Shown in pieces: positions 33,742 through 42,746 of a stretch of 64,000 bases of DNA. The position numbers and the translations under genes were made by a program. The notes beneath the pieces are model-generated. The model saw only the letters and a program-made list of their open reading frames with translations. It was not told the origin of the DNA and made no database searches. Source of the DNA: Pseudarthrobacter chlorophenolicus A6 (GTDB lineage Bacteria > Actinomycetota > Actinomycetes > Actinomycetales > Micrococcaceae); contig NC_011886.1 in the NCBI RefSeq assembly GCF_000022025.1, positions 2,645,209 to 2,709,208 on the forward strand, read 5' to 3'. How positions within the stretch are numbered: position 1 is the stretch's first letter; each line of letters opens with the position of its first letter.

Positions 33742-35169
33742 ATGATCGCTGCAGCCGCTGCCCGGAACGATTCCGGAACGACTGTCCCCCACTGGCCGGC
33801 ACCCTACGCGGACCGTCCCGTAGACGCCACCGTCACGGTTCCCGGCTCGAAGTCCCTGACCAACAGGTATCTTGTCCTGGCTGCCCTGGCCGACGGACCG
33901 TCGCGGTTGCGTGCACCCCTGCATTCCCGGGATTCGGTTTTGATGATCGAGGCACTGCGCCAGTTGGGTGCCACGATTACCGAGGTACCCGGGGATGGTG
34001 CCTTCGGCCCCGACCTTGAGGTAGTTCCGCTGCAGCACCGTGGCGGTGAAGGGCAGGAGGACGCAGCGGGCACCGCGGTGCACATCGACTGCGGCCTTGC
34101 CGGCACCGTCATGCGTTTCGTTCCACCGCTCGCTGCCCTGCGCGGCGGTCCCAGCACGTTCGACGGCGACCCGCACGCGCGGAAGCGCCCCATGGGGACG
34201 ATCATCGAGGCACTGAAAGCCCTCGGTGTTGGTGTGTCAGCGGAAGATGGCGGCACACCCGCGTCGCTGCCATTCGTCGTCGAAGGAACCGGAGAAGTCC
34301 GCGGCGGCCATCTGGTCATTGACGCCAGCGCGTCTTCGCAGTTCGTCTCCGCCCTCCTGCTGGTCGGTGCACGGTTTACCGAAGGGCTGCACCTGGAGCA
34401 CGTCGGCAAGCCCGTGCCAAGCCTCGACCACATCAACATGACGGTGGCTGTGCTCCGCGGCGCCGGTGTGCAGGTGGACGATTCCGTGCCCAACCACTGG
34501 GTTGTATCTCCGGGACCCATCCGCGCCTTTGACCAGCAGATCGAACAGGATCTCTCGAACGCAGGCCCGTTCCTGGCTGCCGCGCTGGCATCCGGTGGAA
34601 CCGTAAGGATCCCGGGCTGGCCGGAGCAGACGCAGCAGGTAGGCGACCTGTGGCGCAGCATCCTGGCCCGGATGGGCGCAGAAGTGTCACTGCTGGACGG
34701 GGTGTTGACGGTCCGGGGCGGTACTGAAATCAAGGGAGCGGATTTCGCCGATACCAGTGAACTGGCACCCACGGTGGCCGCGCTCTGTGCCCTGGCCACC
34801 GGTCCCTCCCGCCTCAGCGGCATCGCCCACCTCCGGGGTCATGAAACGGACAGGCTCGCCGCACTGGTCACTGAGATCAACCGCCTGGGCGGCGACGCGG
34901 AAGAAACCAGCGACGGCCTGGTCATCCGCCCGGCAAAGCTGCATGCCGGCGTCGTGCACAGCTACGCCGACCACCGCATGGCCACTGCCGGGGCAATCCT
35001 CGGCCTCGCCGTCGAGGGTGTCCAGGTGGAGGACATCGCGACGACGGCCAAAACCATGCCGGACTTCCCGCGGTTGTGGACGGGCATGCTTGCACAGCAG
35101 GGTACGGACCGGGCGATGCAAGGCTCCGAAAACGGAGCGGGAGGTTCCGCCGGTGCCGCGGAGGACTGA
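33742..35169 (+). CDS. aroA: 3-phosphoshikimate 1-carboxyvinyltransferase (EPSP synthase)
   Basis: Shikimate-pathway enzyme of 475 residues. Key blocks are VPGSKSLTNRYLVLAALADG, the DCGLAGTVMRF and GDPHARKRPMG substrate motifs, IDASASSQFVSALLL, and the final SYADHRMATAGAILGL. RPMGTIIEALKALG is also typical. ATG at 33742, six bases after the doxX-like stop. RsgA overlaps its 3' end by 17 bases. The order aroA-rsgA-hisN is common in actinobacteria. Confidence 0.96.
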   Translation: MIAAAAARNDSGTTVPHWPAPYADRPVDATVTVPGSKSLTNRYLVLAALADGPSRLRAPLHSRDSVLMIEALRQLGATITEVPGDGAFGPDLEVVPLQHRGGEGQEDAAGTAVHIDCGLAGTVMRFVPPLAALRGGPSTFDGDPHARKRPMGTIIEALKALGVGVSAEDGGTPASLPFVVEGTGEVRGGHLVIDASASSQFVSALLLVGARFTEGLHLEHVGKPVPSLDHINMTVAVLRGAGVQVDDSVPNHWVVSPGPIRAFDQQIEQDLSNAGPFLAAALASGGTVRIPGWPEQTQQVGDLWRSILARMGAEVSLLDGVLTVRGGTEIKGADFADTSELAPTVAALCALATGPSRLSGIAHLRGHETDRLAALVTEINRLGGDAEETSDGLVIRPAKLHAGVVHSYADHRMATAGAILGLAVEGVQVEDIATTAKTMPDFPRLWTGMLAQQGTDRAMQGSENGAGGSAGAAED

Positions 35170-36268
35170 CTCCTGGGACGAATCCGACGTCCGGATCCGG
35201 CCCAATAAAAAGGGCACCCGGCCGCGCACGAAAGACCGCCCCAGCCACGACGACGCCGTAACAGGCCGCATCATCACCGTCGACCGCGGACGCTACACCG
35301 CCGTCGTTGGCGAAGACTCCGGCGATGAGCGGACCGTCATTGCCGCGCGGGCGCGGGAGCTGCGCCGGAACCCGGTGGTTGCCGGCGATTTCGTCTCCCT
35401 GGTGGGAGACGTGTCCGGGGACCCCAACACCCTGGCGAGGCTCGTCAAAATCCAGGACCGCACCACTCTCCTGCGCCGCAGCGCAGACGACACTGACCCT
35501 GTGGAACGTGCGGTCGTGGCCAACGCCGACCAGCTGGTGGTAGTAGTGGCGGCAGCCAACCCCGAGCCCCGCACCGGATTCATTGACCGCGCCCTGGTGG
35601 CAGCGTACGACGCCGGCATCGAGCCGATCCTGTTGGTCACCAAGGCGGATGTGAAGGATCCCGGCGAGTTACTGTCCAACTACACGCACCTTGACCTCCC
35701 GGTCATCATCAGCCGGACTGCCGACCTGAAGGCGTCAGGCATCGATGCACGCTCGGATGACGGATTGTCGGCCCGGCTGGACAGTGACGCTGTTGCCGCA
35801 CTCAGGGCACACCTGGGCGGCAAGGTCACCGTGATGCTGGGGCATTCCGGCGTGGGCAAATCCACCATGGTGAACGCCCTGACCGGCGCGGAACGGGCCA
35901 CCGGCGGCGTGAACGCGGTGACCGGACGGGGACGGCACACGTCCTCATCGGCACTTGCCCTGCGGCTGGCCGACGCACCACCCGGCAGCTGGATCATCGA
36001 TACCCCGGGCATCCGGTCGTTTGGTCTTGCCCACGTGGATCCTGACCGGATCCTGAGGTCTTTCCCGGATCTTTCACCGGGCACTGATGATTGCGAACGC
36101 GGCTGCAAGCACACCGCCACTGCCGTCAACTGCGGGCTCGACGCCTGGGTGGAGGACGGACACGCCGGACCCACCGGCGAAGCACGCCTGGCTTCGCTCC
36201 GCCGGCTCCTGGGCGCCGATCCCAGGATGGAAGCCCAGGAGGCCAAGGAGCTCGGCAGCATCAGCTGA
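35153..36268 (+). CDS. rsgA: Ribosome small-subunit-dependent GTPase RsgA
   Basis: Circularly permuted GTPase of 371 residues that assists 30S maturation. An N-terminal OB fold (TGRIITVDRGRYTAVVGED) precedes the permuted motifs VTKADV (G4), GHSGVGKSTMVNAL (G1) and DTPG (G3), with a zinc finger of the form C-x-x-x-C-x-H (CERGCKH, then NCGL) near the C-terminus. GTG at 35153 overlaps aroA by 17 bases and has GGGAGG eight bases upstream. Confidence 0.93.
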   Translation: MPRRTDSWDESDVRIRPNKKGTRPRTKDRPSHDDAVTGRIITVDRGRYTAVVGEDSGDERTVIAARARELRRNPVVAGDFVSLVGDVSGDPNTLARLVKIQDRTTLLRRSADDTDPVERAVVANADQLVVVVAAANPEPRTGFIDRALVAAYDAGIEPILLVTKADVKDPGELLSNYTHLDLPVIISRTADLKASGIDARSDDGLSARLDSDAVAALRAHLGGKVTVMLGHSGVGKSTMVNALTGAERATGGVNAVTGRGRHTSSSALALRLADAPPGSWIIDTPGIRSFGLAHVDPDRILRSFPDLSPGTDDCERGCKHTATAVNCGLDAWVEDGHAGPTGEARLASLRRLLGADPRMEAQEAKELGSIS

Positions 36269-36317
36269 CAGCGCCAACCGGCACGGCCCACCTCCCGGCA
36301 GAACGGGCGCCAGACGG

Positions 36318-36323
36318 TAGTTT
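36318..36323 (+). promoter_or_regulatory. Candidate -10 of hisN (leaderless type)
   Basis: TAGTTT six bases before the hisN ATG, with no ribosome-binding site between. Confidence 0.5.
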
Positions 36324-36329
36324 GGAACC

Positions 36330-37142
36330 ATGATCCAACCCGCTTCGACCTATAACGACGACCTGCGCCTGGCCCATGTCCTAGCCGATTCCGTGGATGA
36401 CCAGACCATGAGCCGCTTCAAGGCGCAGGACCTCCATGTGGAGACCAAGCCCGACCTCACGCCGGTCACCGATGCGGACAAAGCCGCCGAGGAAGCCATC
36501 CGCGGGCAGCTTTCGCGCTCCCGGCCACGCGACGCTGTGCTGGGTGAGGAGTTCGGCAGTACCGGCCATGGCTCCCGGCGGTGGATCATCGATCCCATCG
36601 ACGGCACCAAGAACTTCGTCCGCGGTGTTCCCGTCTGGGCCACTCTCATCGCCCTGGTTGATGAGGGCGAGCCGGTGGTTGGCGTCGTCAGCGCACCCGC
36701 CCTGGGTAAGCGGTGGTGGGCCGCCAAAGGCATGGGGGCCTACATGGGCCGTTCCCTCGCATCGGCCACCCGGCTCCGGGTCTCGGACGTATCCACGCTG
36801 TCCGACGCTTCGCTGTCCTATTCCAGCCTGGGTGGCTGGAAGGAACGCGGCAACCTCGATGACTTCCTGGGCCTGACCGAGGACGTCTGGCGCACACGCG
36901 CCTACGGAGATTTCTGGTCCTACTGCATGGTGGCCGAAGGCTCGGTGGACATCGCCTGCGAGCCCGAGCTGAACCTTTACGACATGGCCGCCCTCGTGCC
37001 CATTGTGGTGGAAGCCGGCGGCCGCTTCACTTCCCTCGAAGGCGAGGACGGGCCGTTCGGCGGGAACGCCCTGGCCACCAACTCCATCCTCCACACCGAA
37101 GTGCTGCATCGCCTGAACCCTGGGCTGGACGACCTCCTTTAG
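36330..37142 (+). CDS. hisN: Histidinol-phosphatase, inositol monophosphatase family
   Basis: Metal-dependent phosphatase of 270 residues. Metal ligands are seen in LGEEFG and [15 protein letters not shown], and the C-terminal motif is [16 protein letters not shown]. Inositol monophosphatase-type enzymes serve as histidinol-phosphatase in actinobacteria, and the position after aroA-rsgA supports HisN rather than a general IMPase. A leaderless-type promoter suggests it can be expressed apart from the genes before it. Confidence 0.88.
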   Translation: MIQPASTYNDDLRLAHVLADSVDDQTMSRFKAQDLHVETKPDLTPVTDADKAAEEAIRGQLSRSRPRDAVLGEEFGSTGHGSRRWIIDPIDGTKNFVRGVPVWATLIALVDEGEPVVGVVSAPALGKRWWAAKGMGAYMGRSLASATRLRVSDVSTLSDASLSYSSLGGWKERGNLDDFLGLTEDVWRTRAYGDFWSYCMVAEGSVDIACEPELNLYDMAALVPIVVEAGGRFTSLEGEDGPFGGNALATNSILHTEVLHRLNPGLDDLL

Positions 37143-37168
37143 GCCGGCCTCTTTCCGAACAATCGACC

Positions 37169-37196
37169 GCGGGCGCCTCCGAAAGGGGGCGCCCGC
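37169..37196 (+). terminator. Terminator-like hairpin after hisN
   Basis: GCGGGCGCC pairs with GGCGCCCGC around a ten-base loop 27 bases after the hisN stop. No clean T run follows, only GTCGTAATCTT. Confidence 0.6.
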
Positions 37197-37289
37197 CGTC
37201 GTAATCTTCGAAGAAAGTGCCCATTCCGGGCCGCACGTAACAAATCCCTTAACAATCCTCCCGGCTTCAGACCGGGCCGCCGGATGTTC

Positions 37290-37295
37290 TATGGT
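37290..37295 (+). promoter_or_regulatory. Candidate promoter of the riboswitch transcript
   Basis: TATGGT about seven bases before the first base of the riboswitch P1 stem, with a weak TTCAGA 18 bases further up. Confidence 0.45.
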
Positions 37296-37300
37296 TTTAT

Positions 37301-37387
37301 CCAGGTCACGAGTGCCAGCGCTAAACCCCGGTTTGCTGGCCGGCAACCCTCCATTCGCGGTGGGGTGCCCCGGGTGACGACCAGGCC
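37301..37387 (+). ncRNA. SAM-IV type riboswitch
   Basis: The stretch from GGTCACGAGTGCCAGCG through CTGGCCGGCAACCCTCC, GCGGTGGGGTGCCCCGGG and TGACGACCAGG matches the conserved SAM-IV aptamer as I remember it. P1 pairs CCAGGTC with GACCAGG with one mismatch, P2 pairs GCCAG with CTGGC. It lies in the 314-bp gap upstream of a class V aminotransferase. Binding of S-adenosylmethionine would be expected to lower expression. The switching hairpin over the region 37390-37456 was not resolved. Confidence 0.87.
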
Positions 37388-37456
37388 GGTCCGGAGCGGA
37401 TGCGGCAAGCGCGGATTCCAGCACAGCATGGAGTCCTGTCCTGAAGTGAGGCCTCC

Positions 37457-38875
37457 TTGAGCACTGCCGTCGACTCCCCCATTACCGCCATCGCCGCCGA
37501 AAGCGTTTCGGACGAGTACGTGGCTGCCGCCGGACGTCCGCTCGCAGCGGTTACCGGCGCTGAAATCCTGGCCCCGTTGATTTCCGGCGGCCCTGTCCGG
37601 TACGCCAACCTTGACTACGGGGCCTCCGCCCCTGCGCTGACTGTGGTGTCGGCCTACCTCAACGAGATCCTGCCGTTCTACGCCAGCGTCCACCGCGGCG
37701 CGGGCTATGCCTCACAGATCAGCACTTCCGTTTACGAGAACGCACGCAACATCGTCCGGGAATTCGTGGGCGGCCGCCCCGACGATTCCGTCATCTTCAC
37801 CAGGAACACCACCGATTCCCTGAATCTGCTGGCCGGTTGCCTCCCCGGCGCGGACGGCAAATCCGCCGGTGACGTCCTCTACCTGGACATCGAACACCAC
37901 GCCAACCTGCTGCCGTGGCAGGGTGTCCCCCACCGGAGCATCGTTGCCGCCGACACGATCGCCGGGACCATCGATTCGGTGCGCGCCGAACTTGAGCAGG
38001 GCGGCGTCAGCCTGCTGGCCGTGACGGGTGCTTCCAACGTCACCGGCGAAATCCTCCCCATCCGGGAGCTTGCCGCCCTTGCCCACCGGCACGGTGCGCG
38101 CATCGTGGTGGACGCGGCCCAGCTGGCGCCGCACCGCCGCGTCGATATCAGCGCCGACGACGTCGATTACCTGGCCTTCTCCGGACACAAGCTCTACGCA
38201 CCGTTCGGTGCCGGCGTCCTGGTGGGCCGCCCGGACTGGCTCGACGCAGGAACCCCGCACCTCGCCGGTGGGGGCGCCGTTAAGGAAGCAAGGCTCGACG
38301 GCGTCAGCTGGGCCACCGGCCCGGCCCGCCACGAGGGCGGCTCCCCCAACGTGCTGGGCGCGGCAACCTTGGCGCGGGCAACGCAGGTTATCGCGAGCCT
38401 GGACCAGGACCGCTGGCACGCCCACGAGTCTGCCATCCGTTCCTACCTGGTGGAAGGCCTGCAGGCGATCGACGGCGTCACGGTGCACCAGATCTTCAAG
38501 GACACCGATCCTGACAGGGACACCATCGGAGTGGTGAACTTCTCCGTGGCGGGATACGACGCCGGCCTCGTGGCCGCGTACCTGTCTGCCGAACACGGCG
38601 TGGGGCTCCGTGATGGCCGCTTCTGCGCCCACCCGCTGCTGAAGCGCCTGGGCCTGCCGTCGGGGTCCTTGCGGGCAAGCTTTGGCGTCGGCTCCCGGCT
38701 GGAAGATGCGCAGCGGCTCCTCGCAGGCATTGAAAAGCTCCGCCGGGACGGGCTGGGCTGGGACTACGTGGTGGATGCCGGCCGATGGGTGCCCGCCAAC
38801 GACACCCGGACCTATCCCCACTGGGCACCGAACACCCCGGGAACTGCCGGCGCAGCTCCCTGCATCGACGACTGA
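37457..38875 (+). CDS. Class V aminotransferase (cysteine desulfurase-like)
   Basis: PLP enzyme of 472 residues. The PLP lysine is in FSGHKLYAPFGAG, the cofactor His in DIEHHANLLPW, and DAAQLAPHRRVDI carries the usual Asp-x-x-Gln. It resembles SufS/Csd cysteine desulfurases, with an extra C-terminal segment rich in Pro/Thr. There are no suf or isc genes nearby. Control by a SAM riboswitch suggests a job in sulfur or methionine metabolism. The TTG start has GAGG five bases upstream. Substrate uncertain. Confidence 0.85.
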   Translation: MSTAVDSPITAIAAESVSDEYVAAAGRPLAAVTGAEILAPLISGGPVRYANLDYGASAPALTVVSAYLNEILPFYASVHRGAGYASQISTSVYENARNIVREFVGGRPDDSVIFTRNTTDSLNLLAGCLPGADGKSAGDVLYLDIEHHANLLPWQGVPHRSIVAADTIAGTIDSVRAELEQGGVSLLAVTGASNVTGEILPIRELAALAHRHGARIVVDAAQLAPHRRVDISADDVDYLAFSGHKLYAPFGAGVLVGRPDWLDAGTPHLAGGGAVKEARLDGVSWATGPARHEGGSPNVLGAATLARATQVIASLDQDRWHAHESAIRSYLVEGLQAIDGVTVHQIFKDTDPDRDTIGVVNFSVAGYDAGLVAAYLSAEHGVGLRDGRFCAHPLLKRLGLPSGSLRASFGVGSRLEDAQRLLAGIEKLRRDGLGWDYVVDAGRWVPANDTRTYPHWAPNTPGTAGAAPCIDD

Positions 38876-38953
38876 CGGCCGGGAGCCCGCACCCCGGTGC
38901 ATGCGGTAAATTCGGACGGTACCCGCAGGGAATCAGTTTGAAGGAGGCCGTAC

Positions 38954-39712
38954 GTGGTTCGGGGTGGGCCCAAGCTCGATCACGGGCGTCGCCGTGAGCT
39001 CGGCCAGAGCTTCCAGGACGGCGGCAAGCACTATGACAAGGTCCGTCCGGGGTATCCGGCGGAATCGGCACGGTGGCTGGTGCCCGCAGGCGCCCGGGAT
39101 GCGCTCGACGTCGGTGCCGGGACGGGCAAATTCACCGACCTGCTGCTGGCGCTGGGATTGTCCGTAACCGCCGTCGATCCGTCCGCGGACATGCTGGCGC
39201 AGCTGTCCGCCCAATACCCGGCCGCTGCCGCCCTGCGCGGCACCGCCGAGGCCACCGGCCTCGATGACGCAAGTTTCGACGTCGTCAGCGTTGCCCAGGC
39301 CTGGCACTGGTGCGACGCCCTCGCGGCCAGTACGGAACTGGCCAGGGTCCTACGCCCGCACGGAACGCTGGGACTGGTGTGGAACCAGCTGGACACCTCG
39401 GTGCCGTGGGTGCATCGGCTTTCGCGCATCATGCATGCCGGGGACGTCTACAAACCCGGCCAGCGGCCGCTGGTGGGCCCCGAGTTCGAGGGCCTCGAAG
39501 GGCATGTGACCCGTTGGCAGGAAAGTGTCACCCCGGCCGACCTGATGGAACTGGCCAAATCCCGGAGCTACTACCTGCGGGCCAACGAACAGACCAGGGC
39601 CAAAGTCCTGGCGAACCTCGAATGGTACCTCCATGAGCATCTGGGGCACGCCGAGGGTGAAGAACTCAGCCTTCCCTACCTGACGTTGTCCTGGCGCGCT
39701 GTCCGGGCGTGA
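38954..39712 (+). CDS. Class I SAM-dependent methyltransferase
   Basis: A 252-residue protein with motif I ALDVGAGTGKFTDLLL, the acidic residue of motif II in TAVDPSADML, and AQAWHWCD as in ubiquinone/menaquinone-like methyltransferases. Substrate unknown. GTG at 38954 follows AAGGAGG by six bases. It lies 78 bp after the riboswitch-controlled aminotransferase and may share its transcript. Confidence 0.88.
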   Translation: MVRGGPKLDHGRRRELGQSFQDGGKHYDKVRPGYPAESARWLVPAGARDALDVGAGTGKFTDLLLALGLSVTAVDPSADMLAQLSAQYPAAAALRGTAEATGLDDASFDVVSVAQAWHWCDALAASTELARVLRPHGTLGLVWNQLDTSVPWVHRLSRIMHAGDVYKPGQRPLVGPEFEGLEGHVTRWQESVTPADLMELAKSRSYYLRANEQTRAKVLANLEWYLHEHLGHAEGEELSLPYLTLSWRAVRA

Positions 39713-39744
39713 CACGCGCATCCCGGCCGCATGCCGCCACCGGG

Positions 39745-39750
39745 TAGGCT
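39745..39750 (+). promoter_or_regulatory. Candidate -10 of the DtxR-family gene (leaderless type)
   Basis: TAGGCT seven bases before the GTG start, with no ribosome-binding site between. Confidence 0.5.
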
Positions 39751-39757
39751 TGAACGT

Positions 39758-40471
39758 GTGAAGACCAGCGCGCCCTCCTCCTCCATCGAGGACTACGTCA
39801 AGGTGGTCTATTCGTTCACGGAATGGCAGGACAAGCCCATCACGTCCTCGCAGCTGGCACAGCGCCTGGGAGTGGCAAACTCGTCAGTTTCGGAGATGGT
39901 CCGCAAGCTGAAAGACCAGGGGCTGGTGGACCACAAACCCTACAGCGCCATCACCCTCACGGACGCAGGGCTCCGGCTTGCACTCTCCATGGTGCGCCGC
40001 CACCGGCTCATCGAGACATACCTTGTCCAGCAGCTCGGTTACAGCTGGGATGAAGTCCACGACGAAGCCGAACTGCTGGAGCACGCTGTCTCAGACACCT
40101 TCATTGAGCGGGTGTCAGCCCAGCTGGGCCACCCGGACCGGGACCCGCATGGTGATCCCATTCCCACGGCCGACGGCAAGGTACACATGCCCGTTGCCCG
40201 GCTCCTCGGCGAGCTCGACGAGGGCCACACCGGCCGGATCACCCGCATCAGCGACGACAACCCCGAGCTGCTGCGCTACCTTGCGGCCGAAGAAATCGAC
40301 CTTGATTCCGAAGTTCAAATCCTGGGCCGTCGCCCCTTCGGCGGTGCCTTGATCGTGCGGATCAGCAATGCCGGCCGGACCAGGGAATTCGATCTCGCGG
40401 ATGAGGTCACCTCCGCGCTGTGGGTGCACACCAGCCGCCCCCATGAGGGTTGCATCCTGGCGGAGTCCTGA
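39758..40471 (+). CDS. DtxR/MntR family metal-dependent regulator
   Basis: A 237-residue regulator: N-terminal winged helix (SSQLAQRLGVANSSVSEMVR, then KLKDQGLVDHKPY), a dimer domain with metal-site residues in MVRRHRLIETYLVQQLG and DEAELLEHAVSD, and a C-terminal SH3-like FeoA-type domain. Iron or manganese is the likely signal; the sequence alone does not say which, and no metal transporter is adjacent. It precedes the crcB pair by 15 bp, so the three may be co-transcribed. Confidence 0.9.
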   Translation: MKTSAPSSSIEDYVKVVYSFTEWQDKPITSSQLAQRLGVANSSVSEMVRKLKDQGLVDHKPYSAITLTDAGLRLALSMVRRHRLIETYLVQQLGYSWDEVHDEAELLEHAVSDTFIERVSAQLGHPDRDPHGDPIPTADGKVHMPVARLLGELDEGHTGRITRISDDNPELLRYLAAEEIDLDSEVQILGRRPFGGALIVRISNAGRTREFDLADEVTSALWVHTSRPHEGCILAES

Positions 40472-40486
40472 CATGCGCAGGGCCTT

Positions 40487-40921
40487 ATGAAGGAGTCGTG
40501 GATTCCGACGGGCCGTGCCTGGCTGGCGGTTGCCGCCGGCGGCCTCATTGGTTCTGAACTCCGGTACGGGCTGGGCCTGGCCTTCCCAGAACCCGCCGGG
40601 TCGGTGCCCTGGACAACGCTCTGGATCAACGTCGTCGGCAGTTTCGTCCTGGCCGCCCTGACCACCACCTGGATGGCGCGGCCGCAGACCGCGTTCTGGC
40701 TCCGCGCCGGGCTGGGGCCGGGGGTGCTTGGCTCCTTCACGACGTTTTCGGCGGTGGTGTTTGCCGTGGACCAGCTGGCGCGCGACGGGCAGCACGCGGC
40801 GTGGATCGCCTACCTGGCGCTCTCCCTGCTGCTGGGCCTGCTCTCGGCCGCCCTGGGCTGGCGCCTGGGTAAGCTCACCGGGCGGTTGTCCGCACGGGGC
40901 GGCACCGGTAGCCCGCAGTGA
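40487..40921 (+). CDS. crcB: Fluoride channel CrcB/Fluc, first subunit
   Basis: A 144-residue membrane protein with four helices, GSELRYGLGL near the start, WINVVGSFVLAAL, and the pore motif GSFTTFSAV. Fluc channels let fluoride leave the cytoplasm. ATG at 40487 lacks a clear Shine-Dalgarno site; a GTG at 40499 behind AAGGAG is an alternative with very short spacing. The stop overlaps the next start (GTGA). Confidence 0.92.
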   Translation: MKESWIPTGRAWLAVAAGGLIGSELRYGLGLAFPEPAGSVPWTTLWINVVGSFVLAALTTTWMARPQTAFWLRAGLGPGVLGSFTTFSAVVFAVDQLARDGQHAAWIAYLALSLLLGLLSAALGWRLGKLTGRLSARGGTGSPQ

Positions 40922-41319
40922 TCAGCGCCGTGTTGGTGGGAATTTTCGGTATCTCCGGTGCGCTCCTGAGGTTCGCCACGGACAGCTGGTTCGCCCACCA
41001 CAGCTCCCAGCGCACCGTACGGCCGGGACTGTCGGAGGACCGTCTCCACTGGCCCTGGGCAACTCTGGTGGTCAACGTGGCAGGCTCCTTCGTCATCGGG
41101 ATCTCCTACGGCCTCACGGCACAGTTGGGGCTGGGGCACGAATGGAGCATTGGCCTGGCGACGGGCTTTGCCGGCGGCCTGACAACTTTCAGTTCCTGGA
41201 CCACTGCCACGGTGCGCCTGCTCGGCGAGGCACGGTTCGGGGCCGCAGCCATGAACATCGCCGTGAACCTGGTCCTGGGCCTCGGCGCCGCCGCCGCCGG
41301 GATTGCCTTGGTGTCCTGA
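40918..41319 (+). CDS. crcB: Fluoride channel CrcB/Fluc, second subunit
   Basis: A 133-residue paralogue of the first subunit with GALLRFATDSW, TLVVNVAGSFVIGI and the pore motif GGLTTFSSW. Paired Fluc genes usually make heterodimers. It starts on GTG overlapping the first gene by 4 bp. No fluoride riboswitch was seen upstream of the pair. Confidence 0.92.
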   Translation: MISAVLVGIFGISGALLRFATDSWFAHHSSQRTVRPGLSEDRLHWPWATLVVNVAGSFVIGISYGLTAQLGLGHEWSIGLATGFAGGLTTFSSWTTATVRLLGEARFGAAAMNIAVNLVLGLGAAAAGIALVS

Positions 41320-41357
41320 GGACACCGCCCGGTCCGGGGCGGCTTTCCACGTTCACG

Positions 41358-41363
41358 TATTGT
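41358..41363 (+). promoter_or_regulatory. Candidate -10 of the gene at 41371 (leaderless type)
   Basis: TATTGT seven bases before the ATG. GGAGG lies in that gap but only two bases from the ATG, too close to act as a normal ribosome-binding site for it. Confidence 0.4.
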
Positions 41364-41370
41364 GGAGGTG

Positions 41371-41748
41371 ATGATCAGCAGACGCGACGTGGCAATAGCC
41401 CTCGATATCCCCATGGAAATGGCCCAGCGCCACGGCCTCCCCAAGTTCATGTCCGAGGAGCAACTCGGCGCCCTGCTGGACAGCCCGCCGGCCTGGCTGG
41501 AACAATCCCGCGCCAACCGGACGGGCAAACGGCCGGTCTGGGTTCACCTCGTCTGCGCAGTGTGCGGTTATGAGGAAGCGGCACGGCCCAAGAAGTGGTG
41601 GCCGGACTTTACCTATGTGGTGTGCGACCATCACCGCCCGGACGAGGTGCCGCCGGCCCAGCCGGGATTCGTCCGCAGCGAGTTCGACGGCGTGGGCACC
41701 CGCTTCGTCGGCATCGCGGACGTGGAAGTGCCCGACGGCGGACGCTGA
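41371..41748 (+). CDS. Small cysteine-containing protein, unknown function
   Basis: A 125-residue soluble protein. The first part (RRDVAIALDIPMEMAQRHGL) looks like a short helical, HTH-like segment, and PPAWLEQSR follows. The middle has CAVCGY and, 20 residues on, VVCDHH, an arrangement that could bind zinc. I do not recognise the family with confidence. An in-frame GTG at 41362 would add three residues. It converges with the HtrA-like gene, 14 bp apart. Confidence 0.75.
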   Translation: MISRRDVAIALDIPMEMAQRHGLPKFMSEEQLGALLDSPPAWLEQSRANRTGKRPVWVHLVCAVCGYEEAARPKKWWPDFTYVVCDHHRPDEVPPAQPGFVRSEFDGVGTRFVGIADVEVPDGGR

Positions 41749-41762
41749 CACGTCAGCAGGGC

Positions 41763-42746
41763 TCACCTGGGGTTGCTGGTCATTTCGTCAGGGACCGCCA
41801 CGAGGTGGAGTTCCGCACCGTCACGGAGCACCGCCAGGTCCAGTGGCTGGCCGATGGCATCGGAGAACAGCAGCCGCTGCAGGCTTTCGGCGTTGCTGAC
41901 CGCCTTCCCAGCGGCTGTCAGCACGATGTCCCCGGCAGCCAGGCCGGCCCGGTCTGCCGGAGAACCGGGCAGCACCTCAACTATGCGGAGGCCGTCCCGC
42001 TGGCCGCTCCGGATGACTGCGCTGGGATTGAGCCGGACCGGGGTACTGACGAGTCCCAGGTAGGCCCGCCGCACCCGGCCGTCCGAGAGCAGCGCCGAAA
42101 TGATCCGCCGGGTGGTGGAGTTAATGGGGATTGCCAGGCCCAGCCCTGCCCCGGCCACGGCGGTGTTGATGCCCACGATCCTGCTGTGCGTATCGGCCAG
42201 GGCGCCGCCTGAGTTACCCGGGTTCAAGGCAGCATCCGTCTGGATGACGTCCTCGATCACCCTCCGGTTACCATCCGCCCAGACGGGAATGGCGCGGCCC
42301 AGGCCACTGACTACTCCCGCCGTTACAGAACCTGCAAGTCCCAAAGGGTTTCCGACGGCGACGACGAGTTGGCCGACACGGAGCGACTCCGCATCTCCCA
42401 GCTCGGCGGGCCGGACCCTGGGTCGGCGGCCATGGACTATTGCAAGGTCGGACAGCGGGTCTGCGCCCACCAGCTCCAACTCCATCCTGCTCCCATCGGC
42501 AAAGACAGCGTGCCCGTTCTTTGTTCCCGCCACGACATGGGAATTGGTGACGAGGTAGCCGTCTTCCGTGAATAGCACCGCTGAGCCCGCTCCAACGCGC
42601 ATCCGGCCGTTGCGGCGGGTGGCTGACATCTCGATGGCGGCAACATGCGGCGTGACCTCCGCTGCCACGCGCATGACTGTGCGTGAATACGAGTCCAAGG
42701 GGCCGTCGTCGTACCTGTCCGAGGCCTGGTCCCGTACGCGCTCCAT
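41763..42746 (-). CDS. HtrA/DegP-like S1C serine protease with PDZ domain, no export signal
   Basis: A 327-residue protein with a complete catalytic triad: His70 in VTNSHVVAG, Asp100 in DPLSDLAIV and Ser179 in NPGNSGGAL. A PDZ domain follows at about 240-325 (GLRIVEVLPGSPADRAGLAA, GDIVLTAAGKAVSN). There is no signal peptide or membrane helix at the N-terminus, unlike most actinobacterial HtrA proteins, so it seems to act in the cytoplasm. The ATG at 42746 follows GGGAGG by six bases. The stretch upstream to 43262 is open but is not protein-like. Confidence 0.88.
   Translation of the reverse strand: MERVRDQASDRYDDGPLDSYSRTVMRVAAEVTPHVAAIEMSATRRNGRMRVGAGSAVLFTEDGYLVTNSHVVAGTKNGHAVFADGSRMELELVGADPLSDLAIVHGRRPRVRPAELGDAESLRVGQLVVAVGNPLGLAGSVTAGVVSGLGRAIPVWADGNRRVIEDVIQTDAALNPGNSGGALADTHSRIVGINTAVAGAGLGLAIPINSTTRRIISALLSDGRVRRAYLGLVSTPVRLNPSAVIRSGQRDGLRIVEVLPGSPADRAGLAAGDIVLTAAGKAVSNAESLQRLLFSDAIGQPLDLAVLRDGAELHLVAVPDEMTSNPR

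Noticed and set aside
40472..40486. Fluoride riboswitch before the crcB pair
   Set aside because: Only 15 bases separate the DtxR-family stop from crcB, and no aptamer-like sequence is seen further up.
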